A stretch of 64,000 bases of DNA from Tatumella morbirosei. Its GTDB lineage: Bacteria > Pseudomonadota > Gammaproteobacteria > Enterobacterales > Enterobacteriaceae. The first letter of the stretch is position 1. Each line of letters starts with the position of its first letter. The position numbers and the translations under genes were made by a program. Where the stretch lies: NCBI RefSeq assembly GCF_000757425.2, contig NZ_JPKR02000004.1, positions 248,001 through 312,000 on the forward strand, given 5' to 3'. The notes beneath the pieces were generated by a model, which did not search any database, was not told where the DNA came from, and was given only the letters and a program-made list of their open reading frames with translations. Below are positions 8,497-17,449 of this stretch, one piece after another.

Positions 8497-8630
8497 TATC
8501 TGTCGGTAGAAAAAATCGGTCAAGCCCCCGGAGGAACAAGCCTGCAAAGCTATTGGCGGGTAAGGGAATTTAGTGGGCGGGGGGAGTTGGGGTCGGTTTA
8601 ACTCGAGGACAGTCAGTGACATATCACTAC

Positions 8631-8646
8631 CCCCGGTTGCCCGGGG
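8631..8646 (-). terminator. GC-rich stem-loop after the porin gene
   Basis: CCCCGG (8631-8636) and CCGGGG (8641-8646) form a short stem with loop TTGC, 7 bp beyond the porin stop on the minus strand. There is no T-tract on either side, so it is a weak or Rho-assisted terminator at best. Confidence 0.4.
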
Positions 8647-8652
8647 ATATAC

Positions 8653-9726
8653 TCAGAACTGATAGATAATCCCGGCAGCCATTACATTATCTGATGAAGC
8701 ACCTATTGGGTTATCATCTTTAATAAAGTTTATTTTATATTCATAAAAGACAGACATGTTCTTATTGAAATAATAATAAGTTCCCAGCGACAAATATTTT
8801 ACGATATCAGCACTGCCAATATTTTCGATATCCTTACCCCGGGAAGATATATAAGCTATTGATGGTCGTAACCCGTTAATAAACTGATACTGGGCAACAG
8901 CTTCAAAGTTAGTTGCTTTATTGGCAAAACCACCATTAATCGGTGTCGCATTCGCGGTTTCATCATAATCTGCCGCCAGATAAATCTGGTTAGCATCATA
9001 CTTAATACCTGCAGCCCAGTGCTGAGCTTTATCTCCCCGACCATACTGGAGAGTATTTTGTGCACTGGTACGGTTAAGGTTGGCGTAGCTTCCGACCAGA
9101 CTAATACCAGAACTAAAATCATAGGATGCCGACAAAGCATAGCCGTTACCATTAGCACGGGTTATTTCATTTGAACTGCCAGTACGCTGATTTTTCCCTT
9201 CATACTGTGCAGCAATTTTTAATCCTTCTGCCAGACCAAAAAAGTTATTATTGCGCCATGTCAGTAATCCGGTAGAACGACCCGCGAGGAATACATCATT
9301 ATAATCCGAATCACTGCCAAAGTACGGCAGCATATCGGTGTAACCCATGACATCATAGACCAGTCCAAAATTTCGGCCATAATCGACAGAGCCCAGATTC
9401 TTATACTTTAAACCAGCATAACCGAGGCGCGTAACATTACCATTTTGAGCATCGCTGCCTTCAGTGTTATGTAAACTGTATTGATATGACCAACTACCAT
9501 AACCACGCAAATCCGGTGTGATGGTAGTCATTCCGGTAAAGCCTGCTTGTAAATTCGAAGATTTATCTCCGGAATCGGAGGATGTTTGAGAAATTTGTTG
9601 TGATGCCTTAAGAACTCCGTTCAGATCTAATATATTTCCATCGCGATTATAAACCTCTACTCCATAAGCAGGCAGCAGAAATGAGAGTAGCGGCAATGCC
9701 GCTACTGTATAGTAGCTAATCTTCAT
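8653..9726 (-). CDS. General porin of the OmpC/OmpF/PhoE family
   Basis: A 357-residue outer-membrane protein with a signal peptide (MKISYYTVAALPLLSFLLPAYG, cleaved before VEVYNRDG). The mature N-terminus VEVYNRDGNILDLNG is the standard enterobacterial porin start, and the C-terminus ends in phenylalanine (GIIYQF) as needed for barrel assembly. The RLGYAGLKYKNLGSVDYGRN and constriction-loop-like segment are recognisable. It is the last gene of a run encoding an ABC importer and two enzymes, so it may supply outer-membrane passage for their substrate. The ribosome site AAGG lies about 9 nt before the ATG. Not a clear orthologue of ompC or ompF. Confidence 0.88.
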   Translation of the reverse strand: MKISYYTVAALPLLSFLLPAYGVEVYNRDGNILDLNGVLKASQQISQTSSDSGDKSSNLQAGFTGMTTITPDLRGYGSWSYQYSLHNTEGSDAQNGNVTRLGYAGLKYKNLGSVDYGRNFGLVYDVMGYTDMLPYFGSDSDYNDVFLAGRSTGLLTWRNNNFFGLAEGLKIAAQYEGKNQRTGSSNEITRANGNGYALSASYDFSSGISLVGSYANLNRTSAQNTLQYGRGDKAQHWAAGIKYDANQIYLAADYDETANATPINGGFANKATNFEAVAQYQFINGLRPSIAYISSRGKDIENIGSADIVKYLSLGTYYYFNKNMSVFYEYKINFIKDDNPIGASSDNVMAAGIIYQF

Positions 9727-9787
9727 TTAATTATTACCTTATTTTTCTATAGGTTTTATGATGATGTTTTGCGTGAAATTAATTAAA

Positions 9788-10444
9788 TCATTCTGTTTTT
9801 TTATGTTCCTCCCACTGTTCCGGTGTCAGTGTTTTAATATCAAACTGCTCACGGGTTTTGCAGTAAGTATTCCCGCCCATTCTTCCAACAGCATCCATTA
9901 TTTTCTGATCAATATGCAGGTTTGCACTGTTGACAGCGTCGCTACGGATATACACACCAACAACTTCGCCCAGAATAATTTCCCGGGCAGCACCGACCTG
10001 CAATATTGTATGTCTGCGACATTCCAGTGCTGCGGGGGCTGATAAAATTCTCGGGCATTTAACTTGCTGCCCGGGAACCGTTTTCAAGCCTGCTTCCTGT
10101 AATTCATCAATATCAGGTGCAAATTTTATCGCACATATTTCCATCTGGTTGACCAGGGCACTATCTGCAATATGAACAGTGAACTCTCCCGTTTCACGAA
10201 TATTCCGGGCGGTATCTTTAAATTGCATATCGGCATAATTTTCCACGCCGATGGCGACTATCGCCGGATCGTGAGTCAGCACGTTGAAGAAACTAAAAGG
10301 ACCGGCATTTGGGATACCTTCTCTGCTCAGCGTAGTCACCAGTGCCACCGGCCGGGGAATGACCGTTCCGATCAGCAATTTATAACGTTCACGTTCGGTC
10401 AACGCCTGAAAATCAAAATAGAGATGTGCTGCTTGTTCATTCAT
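9788..10444 (-). CDS. Flavin reductase-like FMN-binding split-barrel protein
   Basis: A 218-residue protein of the flavin-reductase-like domain family. The N-terminal segment GTVIPRPVALVTTLSREGIPNAGPFSFFN (about residues 25-53) is the typical flavin-binding region, and the ARNIRETGEFTVHIA segment follows. Such proteins provide reduced FMN to a partner oxygenase or act as flavoprotein oxidoreductases. The start at 10444 is chosen because it begins one base after the stop of the upstream peptidase-fold gene, which implies translational coupling. The longer open frame upstream lies inside that gene. No obvious flavin monooxygenase partner lies in the operon. Confidence 0.85.
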   Translation of the reverse strand: MNEQAAHLYFDFQALTERERYKLLIGTVIPRPVALVTTLSREGIPNAGPFSFFNVLTHDPAIVAIGVENYADMQFKDTARNIRETGEFTVHIADSALVNQMEICAIKFAPDIDELQEAGLKTVPGQQVKCPRILSAPAALECRRHTILQVGAAREIILGEVVGVYIRSDAVNSANLHIDQKIMDAVGRMGGNTYCKTREQFDIKTLTPEQWEEHKKTE

Positions 10445-10445
10445 A

Positions 10446-11870
10446 TTATGCACCTGCCGGGATTCGATGGGTTTCCAGCGGAGTATGGCGACTGAGATTT
10501 TCAAAACCATCATCGGTTACCACATAACAATCACCAATATTACAGCCGGCAGCTAAAGGCTCCAGCCATTGTGTATGCAGAACAAAAACCATACCTTTTT
10601 CAAGGCGGTCATAATTGTGAGATGAGATGTTAAAGCTGTTCTGCGCACCAGCCATCCCTACAGAGTGGCCCAAATTGGGGTTATGTGGTCCGTGAGTTGC
10701 CGGATAAACATGCATCAGCTTGCGTCCCTGGGCTTCCCAGTCAACATCCCGGACGTACTGATGTGGAATCAACCGGGCACCACCATCCGGCATGGGAGAC
10801 CAGTTATAAGGCATTGTTCTGGCTTCAGCAGACTCAAGCATGCCTTGTTCGATCATCGGTTCGAAAGCAGCGTTATTGATATCCCGCATCAGGGCTCCGG
10901 GCTTAATCAGACGCTCAGCACGCTTAACTCCTTCAGTACAGGCCGCCAGTACTTTTTCCTGGTGGTCGGTAATACTGCCAACGGCGATCATGCGTGCAGT
11001 TTGCGCGGTATAACCACGAAAAGTCACATTAGAGATATACAGATTAATTAAATCGCCGGCACGGACGACATGGCCGTAGGGCTTGCCACAATGAGTCCCA
11101 AACTCATTAATTCCAATCTGATAGCCATCACCGGTTTCACCACCAAAAGCCATTTGTGCAGCAGTAAATGCAGCAAAGATCTCATGATCGGTAACACCGG
11201 GCCTGGTGACGTGATAAGCCGCCTGAGTACCGATACTGATCAATCTGGCAGCAGCACGAAATAACTCGATTTCCCGGGGGGAGCGTACTTTTTGCATCCT
11301 ATCGAGAATAGCGTTATCGGCAATAAACTTGCATCCGGGCAGCAATGTGCTCAGAGCAGCCTGGAAGGTCAGAGAGGTCCTGTCACCAACTTGAGCGATC
11401 TGCGCTTTTTTTAGCCCAAGACTGTTCAGGATATCGGCACATTTCTCAGCGGTTTTGATCACCGAATCTCCTGGCCTGTCGGCATATTCGCGACCAATCG
11501 GACCAATCTGCCAGATATCATCAACCAACATCGGTTCTCCGCCCGGAGGAAGTAGTACTGACTGAGTGAAAAATGAAAGCAGAGTTAATGGCTTATCTGA
11601 ATCTGTTGGGATAATAAGCACCCCTTCACGCATCCAGTCGCAAATGTAGCGCAGGTAAGCATTAGAAGCGTGAAACCAGCCAACACTTCCGGCATGGACG
11701 ATAATGGCATCATGGCCGGCTTCTACGGCCTGGCGACGGATCCGGCGCAGGCGATCTTCAAACTCCTCAGCCGGTAAAGGTAACGGGGCTGTAAAATCAA
11801 AATCAGGTTGGAAATCGGACAGCAGAGAGCCTATGCGATAACCCGGGGATGAGACTGCCAGAGTATTCAT
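10446..11870 (-). CDS. M24 (creatinase/aminopeptidase P-fold) enzyme with most metal ligands replaced
   Basis: A 474-residue protein with an N-terminal creatinase-like domain (residues about 30-180) and a C-terminal pita-bread M24 domain. Aligned by eye with E. coli PepP, the first Asp ligand (DAG) is replaced within NLYIS, the second (GDITR) by Gln in TAQTAR, the first Glu (VEPG) by His in VLHTQ, and the last Glu (IED) by Gly in NIGD. The active-site His in LGHSVG remains. This pattern is like creatinase, which hydrolyses a C-N bond without metal, rather than a peptidase. I infer a hydrolase for a small amine-type substrate brought in by the adjacent ABC system. The ribosome site AAGGA precedes the ATG. 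Confidence 0.82.
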   Translation of the reverse strand: MNTLAVSSPGYRIGSLLSDFQPDFDFTAPLPLPAEEFEDRLRRIRRQAVEAGHDAIIVHAGSVGWFHASNAYLRYICDWMREGVLIIPTDSDKPLTLLSFFTQSVLLPPGGEPMLVDDIWQIGPIGREYADRPGDSVIKTAEKCADILNSLGLKKAQIAQVGDRTSLTFQAALSTLLPGCKFIADNAILDRMQKVRSPREIELFRAAARLISIGTQAAYHVTRPGVTDHEIFAAFTAAQMAFGGETGDGYQIGINEFGTHCGKPYGHVVRAGDLINLYISNVTFRGYTAQTARMIAVGSITDHQEKVLAACTEGVKRAERLIKPGALMRDINNAAFEPMIEQGMLESAEARTMPYNWSPMPDGGARLIPHQYVRDVDWEAQGRKLMHVYPATHGPHNPNLGHSVGMAGAQNSFNISSHNYDRLEKGMVFVLHTQWLEPLAAGCNIGDCYVVTDDGFENLSRHTPLETHRIPAGA

Positions 11871-11898
11871 TATTTTTTCCTTTTAAATCAATCAGTAT

Positions 11899-12723
11899 TT
11901 ATGAGTTCTGTGGTCGGGGGGCCAGTACTCGTCTGGCAACCAGTAAACCCAGCAGAGTGACAGCAATAAGTATTCCTGACATGGCTGCTACACGGACATC
12001 CAGAGATTCCTCGATTAAGGCAAACATCCTCAATGGCAGTACGGTAGTTTTGGCGTCCGCGAGAAACAGCGGGATAGTGACATTGTCAAGCGACTGGATA
12101 AACACCAGAAATGCACCCGCAAGAATGCCCGGAATTAACAGAGGTATCGTGATCCGACGTAATGTCATCAGCCAGTGAGCCCCCATCAGCGTAGATGCTT
12201 CGGCCAGTGAAGGGTTAATTCCCTGGGCGACTACCGCGGTTGCTCTGTACATCAGTGGACCAAACACCACAATATGGCCTGCGACTGTCAGCCAGAGCGA
12301 AGGTTGTAGCCCGACAAAATTAGCGACAATCAGGGCAGCCAGGCCATAAACCAGGCTGGGGAGCACCAACGGTGCCAGCAACAATGGTTCTATAATATTC
12401 ACATTTTTTGACTTCATTCTGGTCATACCTAATGTTGCCGGAACGGCAAACAGTAACGATCCTCCAACGGCCATTAACGCTATCTTTAAAGAATTCCATG
12501 CTGCTATCTGTTCTGTTGCTGACCGGACAGGGTCAAGTAATGCTTCATACCAGCGGAAAGAGAATCCGACGGGCGGATATCTGAGTGTCTGACCGGAAGT
12601 GAAAGACATCATTAAGGCAATCACAATGGGGGCTACCAGATAAAGAAGGCAGAACCCGCCAAATACATAGACAAACAATTTATATAGCCAGCCAGGAACG
12701 GGGTTTTCGCGATGTTTAAACAT
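11899..12723 (-). CDS. ABC transporter permease, PotC-like
   Basis: A membrane protein of about 274 residues with six predicted helices and the binding-protein-dependent permease signature near residues 175-205 (EASTLMGAHWLMTLRRITIPLLIPG). It resembles the second permease of spermidine/putrescine-type importers. It pairs with the preceding permease gene, overlapping its end by 8 bp. The ATG at 12723 is preferred because AGGAGG lies 10 nt upstream; a GTG at 12729 is possible but only 4 nt away from the same ribosome site. Confidence 0.88.
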   Translation of the reverse strand: MFKHRENPVPGWLYKLFVYVFGGFCLLYLVAPIVIALMMSFTSGQTLRYPPVGFSFRWYEALLDPVRSATEQIAAWNSLKIALMAVGGSLLFAVPATLGMTRMKSKNVNIIEPLLLAPLVLPSLVYGLAALIVANFVGLQPSLWLTVAGHIVVFGPLMYRATAVVAQGINPSLAEASTLMGAHWLMTLRRITIPLLIPGILAGAFLVFIQSLDNVTIPLFLADAKTTVLPLRMFALIEESLDVRVAAMSGILIAVTLLGLLVARRVLAPRPQNS

Positions 12724-13543
12724 GACCACTGAGCCTCCTGTGACGGGAAATCATGGTAAGTGCTACTAACAGGCAACCGGTAGACAACAGCAGGACGACA
12801 GCAATTGCCGAAGCAAGTGGCCAGTCAAACAGCGTCCCGACTTCACGATAGATCAGTTGTGGTACATAAACATTTCTTGCACCGCCAATGACGGCCTGAG
12901 TGACAAAAGAACTACTGGTGCTGGCAAAAACCAGTATCCAGCCAGCCAGTAAACCAGGCACCATCAGCGGCAGCATGACCGTAGCAAAAATTCTCCACGG
13001 GCCAGCTCCTGAAACCTGTGCCGCTTCGGTGAGTGAATAGGGCGTTCGGGTGAGAATGGCAATCAGCGGTAACAGTATTAACGGCAGATCAATCTGGCAC
13101 ATCGCCATCACCAGACCGGTTTCGGTGAACATCAGACTGACTGGCATGCCGGTAATACCCAGGGACATCAGAAAATCACTGATCGGACCTTGCCGTCCGA
13201 GAATGACTATCCATGCGAACGTCCGGACGACATTACTTGTCAGCATTGGAACCAGTGTCAGGAAAATGATGATTTGTCGCAATGTCCGACGGCTATGCCA
13301 GTAGAGCATGGCGACAGGAATACCCAACAGTGTTGTCCCAATGACGGTTTCAAGCCCCAGTCTCGCAGTATTTACCATGACCCGAAAATTGAAGGGGTCC
13401 TCAAAGAAGTGGGCGTAGTGTTGCAGCGTTACGCCACCAGGTTTAATAAAACTGAACCCGGTCATTACGGCCAGAGGAACCGCAAAAAATACCACCGAGA
13501 GTATCAGCATGGGAACGACATAGGGAAAGCCACTGTGTTTCAT
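12716..13543 (-). CDS. ABC transporter permease, PotB-like
   Basis: A 275-residue inner-membrane protein with about six helices. The EAA-type motif (EAAQVSGAGPWRIFATVMLPLMVPG, about residues 174-198) couples to the ATPase. It belongs to the family of spermidine/putrescine, iron and 2-aminoethylphosphonate importers. It lies 10 bp after the binding-protein gene and overlaps the next permease. Substrate is not determined by sequence. Confidence 0.88.
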   Translation of the reverse strand: MKHSGFPYVVPMLILSVVFFAVPLAVMTGFSFIKPGGVTLQHYAHFFEDPFNFRVMVNTARLGLETVIGTTLLGIPVAMLYWHSRRTLRQIIIFLTLVPMLTSNVVRTFAWIVILGRQGPISDFLMSLGITGMPVSLMFTETGLVMAMCQIDLPLILLPLIAILTRTPYSLTEAAQVSGAGPWRIFATVMLPLMVPGLLAGWILVFASTSSSFVTQAVIGGARNVYVPQLIYREVGTLFDWPLASAIAVVLLLSTGCLLVALTMISRHRRLSGHV

Positions 13544-13553
13544 TACATCACCT

Positions 13554-14606
13554 TTAACCAGCTACGATGGTGTCGAATTCACGGATCCAGGCATCGCGGT
13601 TTTTGTTAATTGCAGCCCAGTCCGGGTAAACCAGATCTTTCAACTGGTCGCGCGTGACATAAGCGGATATTGCCGGAGTTAATGCAACGCTGTTATTGGT
13701 TGGGAACATTTCCGCAGGTGGCAGTTTGAACTGGTCCTGGGCTGCTTTAGAAATGGCTGCATCCATATAGGCGTAAACGGCATCCGCATTTTGGCTGCCT
13801 TTCGCCAGATGAATATTAACGGGTGCAGCCGGTGAACCGGTTTCGGGATGCACAAATTCGGCATTGATACCGAGGCTTTTCAGACGGGCTACATTACTGG
13901 TGCTACACATAAATACTGCAATTTCACCTTGCTGAAATAGCGTCATTTGGTGATTGGTACTGTCAACAATATTTTGCAATTGCTCAGGGTGTTTTTTAAA
14001 CAGGTTAAACACAGCCTGCATATCATTGGGGCCTTTACCGTAAATTTTAGCAATCTCGGTATAAGCCATTACTGCCGTATTTGACTCAAATCCGGTCCAG
14101 GAGACTAATCCCTTATATGCAGGGTTTTCGAACAGATCCTTATAACCTTTTGGCCGGGGTACCATATCCGGGTTGTAGGCTATTCCGTTAACTTCCACGG
14201 TCACTGTTGGGCCATACTCTCCCTGGAAGCCGGCATCCAGTAAGTGCCAGTTTTTGATCTTTGTCGGGTCGACTTTTTGGATCAGATCATGTTGCAGAGC
14301 GATAGTTGTCTGCCCGGGAGACATTAACAATGCGTCATAGGGGGGGTGTCCTGGTGTTGCCAGTAATTTTGCCAGCTGATCTTCTGCCAGCGCTGGGGCT
14401 ATGGTCAGACCATAACCTTCTTTTTGTAACAGAGGGGTCAGTATATTACGATAAGCATCTTCCCAGTTGCCGGGGAAAGTGGCGGCAACTAAAGCTCCCT
14501 GGTTTGCGGCTGCCATAGTTTTTAAAGAAATGGGTAAGAATGAGGCAGCTGCAGCCCCTGCCAGTAGCTGACCAAATCGCCGACGACTTAATTTAATTTC
14601 GTTCAT
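13554..14606 (-). CDS. ABC transporter substrate-binding protein, PotD-like, Tat-exported
   Basis: A 350-residue extracellular solute-binding protein. The N-terminus has a twin-arginine signal (SRRRFGQLLAGAAAASFLP, residues 7-25), so the folded protein is probably exported by Tat. The mature part has the segments VNGIAYNPDMVP and TNNSVALTPAISAY typical of the spermidine/putrescine-binding family. It delivers its ligand to the two downstream permeases. The start ATG has GAGG 8 nt upstream and lies 5 bp after the ATPase gene. A Tat signal is unusual for PotD, which is Sec-exported, and hints at a different ligand. Confidence 0.9.
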   Translation of the reverse strand: MNEIKLSRRRFGQLLAGAAAASFLPISLKTMAAANQGALVAATFPGNWEDAYRNILTPLLQKEGYGLTIAPALAEDQLAKLLATPGHPPYDALLMSPGQTTIALQHDLIQKVDPTKIKNWHLLDAGFQGEYGPTVTVEVNGIAYNPDMVPRPKGYKDLFENPAYKGLVSWTGFESNTAVMAYTEIAKIYGKGPNDMQAVFNLFKKHPEQLQNIVDSTNHQMTLFQQGEIAVFMCSTSNVARLKSLGINAEFVHPETGSPAAPVNIHLAKGSQNADAVYAYMDAAISKAAQDQFKLPPAEMFPTNNSVALTPAISAYVTRDQLKDLVYPDWAAINKNRDAWIREFDTIVAG

Positions 14607-14611
14607 TATGC

Positions 14612-15736
14612 TTACCTCTGTGAATGATTAATCGAAGGGTTTTCTGCCGGAAAAACATGACAGCGCGCTGTATCTATTTCTGCAAAAAGTGATGTTCCGG
14701 GATGTAATATCCGGGTTGAAGGATTTCGCATTTCAGATGCGCGAATATTGGTTCCACAGAGCATTTCCAGTTCGTGGACCAATACCGGGCCCAATGGAAC
14801 AGAGACTGATAAATTGACCCGGTAACAGTTATCTGTCGGCTGAGTATGAAGACGGACTTCTTCAGGTCGGAAAGTCACAGTTACTCTGGATCCGGTGGTG
14901 AAATTAATCCTGCGTGGCAGACGGATATGCTGAGATTCTGTTAGTTCAATCAGTGTTGATTGCTGATCAAATTCAGCTACTGTGCCATGTAGCTGATTTG
15001 CCTGACCTATAAATGAATTCACAAACAGAGAGCTGGGATTGTCGTAAACCGCCATTGGTGTGTCTGTCTGCTCAATATTTCCTTTATTCATCAGCACCAA
15101 CCGATTGGCCAGGCTCTGGGCTTCTTCCTGGTCATGGGTGACGATTAATGTGGTAATGCCCAGTGATTTTTGTAGTTGCAGCAATTCAACCTGTAAATCA
15201 AATCGCAAGGCTCTGTCGAGTGCACCAAAGGGTTCATCCAGTAATAAGAGTGAAGGGCGGCCGGCAATCGCTCTGGCAACGGCAACCCGTTGCTGCTGGC
15301 CACCTGACAATTCGCGCGGCAGACGATTGCCAAAATCCCCCAGTCTGACCAGCTCCAACATTTCTTCGACGCGTTGTTTACGTTCTCCCCGGGAAACAGC
15401 CTGACAGGCCAATGGATAGGCAATATTTTCTGCCACAGTCAGATGAGGAAATAATGCATAGTTCTGAAAGACCATACCGATACTACGTGCCCGGGCTGAT
15501 ATCGCAGCAAGATCCTGATTACCCAATATTATTTTTCCCGATTTTGGCTGGATAAGCCCGGCAATTGCGCGCAGAACGGTTGATTTACCACAACCACTCG
15601 GGCCCAACAAAGCAACGACTTCTCCCGGCTCAATGGTAAAGGAGATATCGCTGATCGCATTATTACCGCCGTAACTATGGGTAAGTCCCTGAACGCTGAG
15701 TTGTTTGCGTTCAGATATGTTTTGGATATCTGACAT
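14612..15736 (-). CDS. ABC transporter ATP-binding protein, PotA-like
   Basis: A 374-residue ATPase. Walker A is GPSGCGKST (residues 45-53), the signature LSGGQQQR is at 143-150 and Walker B LLLLDE at 163-168. The C-terminal ~130 residues form a TOBE-type regulatory domain, as in PotA and FbpC. It powers import by the following permeases. The start MSDIQNIS at 15736 is chosen because AGGGA lies just upstream, whereas the longer frame has no ribosome site. It is the first gene of the minus-strand run that continues through the porin. Confidence 0.9.
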   Translation of the reverse strand: MSDIQNISERKQLSVQGLTHSYGGNNAISDISFTIEPGEVVALLGPSGCGKSTVLRAIAGLIQPKSGKIILGNQDLAAISARARSIGMVFQNYALFPHLTVAENIAYPLACQAVSRGERKQRVEEMLELVRLGDFGNRLPRELSGGQQQRVAVARAIAGRPSLLLLDEPFGALDRALRFDLQVELLQLQKSLGITTLIVTHDQEEAQSLANRLVLMNKGNIEQTDTPMAVYDNPSSLFVNSFIGQANQLHGTVAEFDQQSTLIELTESQHIRLPRRINFTTGSRVTVTFRPEEVRLHTQPTDNCYRVNLSVSVPLGPVLVHELEMLCGTNIRASEMRNPSTRILHPGTSLFAEIDTARCHVFPAENPSINHSQR

Positions 15737-16245
15737 AGAAATTCCCTGATGGATACGCAACAAAAAATGTAGGCAGAATTTTTTTTAGCAATGACTGTGC
15801 CAGGAAAAATGGCTACCACAGAATATTGATTTAAGATTTTGAATTTATTAAAGTTAAATAATTATAATGTACTTTCGAACAAACTTTCGTAACTTTATTC
15901 TTATATATTATCTTTATTTATTTGGTTTGTTTGTTTTATATTGGTGCGAATTGGTCCTCATTTTGGTGCATAATCCTCAGGTATTTACTGACACAATGAT
16001 ATCTGATGACAAAGGGTTATTTATTTTTTCATTATTTAACATTGAGTTAGTTGGTATTTGGCGTAAGTGGGGATAACACCCATATGATTATTCAATGGGG
16101 TGGGGTTAACTTTCGAAACTATTGTATTAAATATTTAATTATTATTTTTTTCTATTTTTATCATGGTGTTGAGTTGTTTGTTGCTGACAATGGCATAAGG
16201 TTTGCAGATAAGAAAAAACTGTGATGAATAGAGAAGGAGTCAGTC
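15737..16245. promoter_or_regulatory. Divergent promoter region with three ACTTTCG repeats
   Basis: This gene-free, AT-rich spacer separates the ABC operon from the TIM-barrel gene. ACTTTCG occurs three times on the plus strand: 15871-15877 and 15883-15889 (12 bp apart, about one helical turn) and 16109-16115. The third lies in AACTTTCGAAAC, nearly palindromic. Such repeats may bind the locus regulator; TTTCG repeats are known for DeoR-family sites, but the nearby regulator is a GntR protein. A palindrome ATTAAATATTTAAT lies at 16126-16139. Confidence 0.35.
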
Positions 16246-17349
16246 ATGCGACTGGGTATTGATGGGTTGAAATTGCCTGAAGCAAAGAAACGTGGTCCTC
16301 TGGCCAGTTTGGATCATGTTAAAGAATTAGGGTTAGGGGGGATCTTTTTTAGTTCATTACTGGACATGAGTCCGACTCTGGATAGTGGGGAATTGAGGGA
16401 AATACGCAGTAAGGCGGATGAGTTGGGACTGTATCTGGAGTCAGGCTTGGGGAAAATCAACCCGTTTTGCAGTGCTGAAGCACCAGAACTACGCGCCGCC
16501 GGTAATGGCGATATTATTGCCGGGTTACGCCGGATGATAGAAGCCGGGGCGTCGATTGGTTGCCGTGAACTTTGGGTATCGACTGGAAATTTTAAATCTG
16601 AATACCCGGGGCGTCTGGCTGTGGACCGTTTTCGTACGGATGTAAGCTGGGATGAACAATTACAAGCTACATCGAAAGTGCTTGACCTACTGGCTCCGGT
16701 AGCCCGGGCGCATGGTGTTCATATGAATATCGAAACCCATGATGAAATTACATCGTTTGAAATATTGCGACTTATTGAAGCCACTGGAGAAGATTGTGTC
16801 GGGGTTGTACTGGATACTGCAAATATGTTGCAGCGGGGGGAACATCCGGTACTGGCAGCAAGGCGTCTTGCTCCATGGGTACGTCAGACCCATATCAAAG
16901 ATGCCTACACAGGCAGAGCCCCTGGAGGTCTCGACTTTCAGCCGAGGCCATGTGGTACAGGTATCGTGGACTTTTCTGCCATTCTGTCAATACTGTCCGA
17001 AACTTGTCCGAAAATTAACCTCTCTCTGGAAATTTCTCACTCCTCAGATGACAAACGTAGACAACCGGCACCACGCCAATCTATTCAGATCGATGATCCT
17101 CTATGGAGAGCCGGTCATCCTGATTTAACACAGGAAGAATTGAATGCATTTTTTACGATGCTGGATGCCTATGAACAGCGGGTGGCTACAGGAGAGATTG
17201 AAGACTGGGAACAGTATGAACGCCGTAATTACGGTTATCCGGAATATCAGATCCAGTCTTATGGTTTTAATGAAGCAATAGGTTTCATCCGGCAATCTGC
17301 TGCTCATATCCGGGGCATCTGTAAACAACTGAACATCCGGCTCAGGTAA
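16246..17349 (+). CDS. Sugar phosphate isomerase/epimerase family TIM-barrel protein
   Basis: A 367-residue protein of the xylose-isomerase-like/AP-endonuclease-2 barrel family. Four likely divalent-metal ligands are visible: Glu163 in MNIETHDE, Asp190 in VVLDTANM, His216 in RQTHIKDA and Glu262 in LSLEISHS. The C-terminal 90 residues form an extra tail. Members isomerise or epimerise sugars and keto acids, or cleave related compounds. It is divergent from the ABC/M24 operon and followed by a GntR-type regulator, so it likely belongs to the same catabolic route. AAGGAG lies 6 nt before the ATG. Reaction unknown. Confidence 0.85.
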   Translation: MRLGIDGLKLPEAKKRGPLASLDHVKELGLGGIFFSSLLDMSPTLDSGELREIRSKADELGLYLESGLGKINPFCSAEAPELRAAGNGDIIAGLRRMIEAGASIGCRELWVSTGNFKSEYPGRLAVDRFRTDVSWDEQLQATSKVLDLLAPVARAHGVHMNIETHDEITSFEILRLIEATGEDCVGVVLDTANMLQRGEHPVLAARRLAPWVRQTHIKDAYTGRAPGGLDFQPRPCGTGIVDFSAILSILSETCPKINLSLEISHSSDDKRRQPAPRQSIQIDDPLWRAGHPDLTQEELNAFFTMLDAYEQRVATGEIEDWEQYERRNYGYPEYQIQSYGFNEAIGFIRQSAAHIRGICKQLNIRLR

Positions 17350-17449
17350 TGGTTACGAATATCGAGCTTAAAATGCTTAGTACAATACCGGGAAGATCAG
17401 TTATAACAGGCCTGAGTGCCTATTCAGCAAGATAAATAAGGAATGAAGT

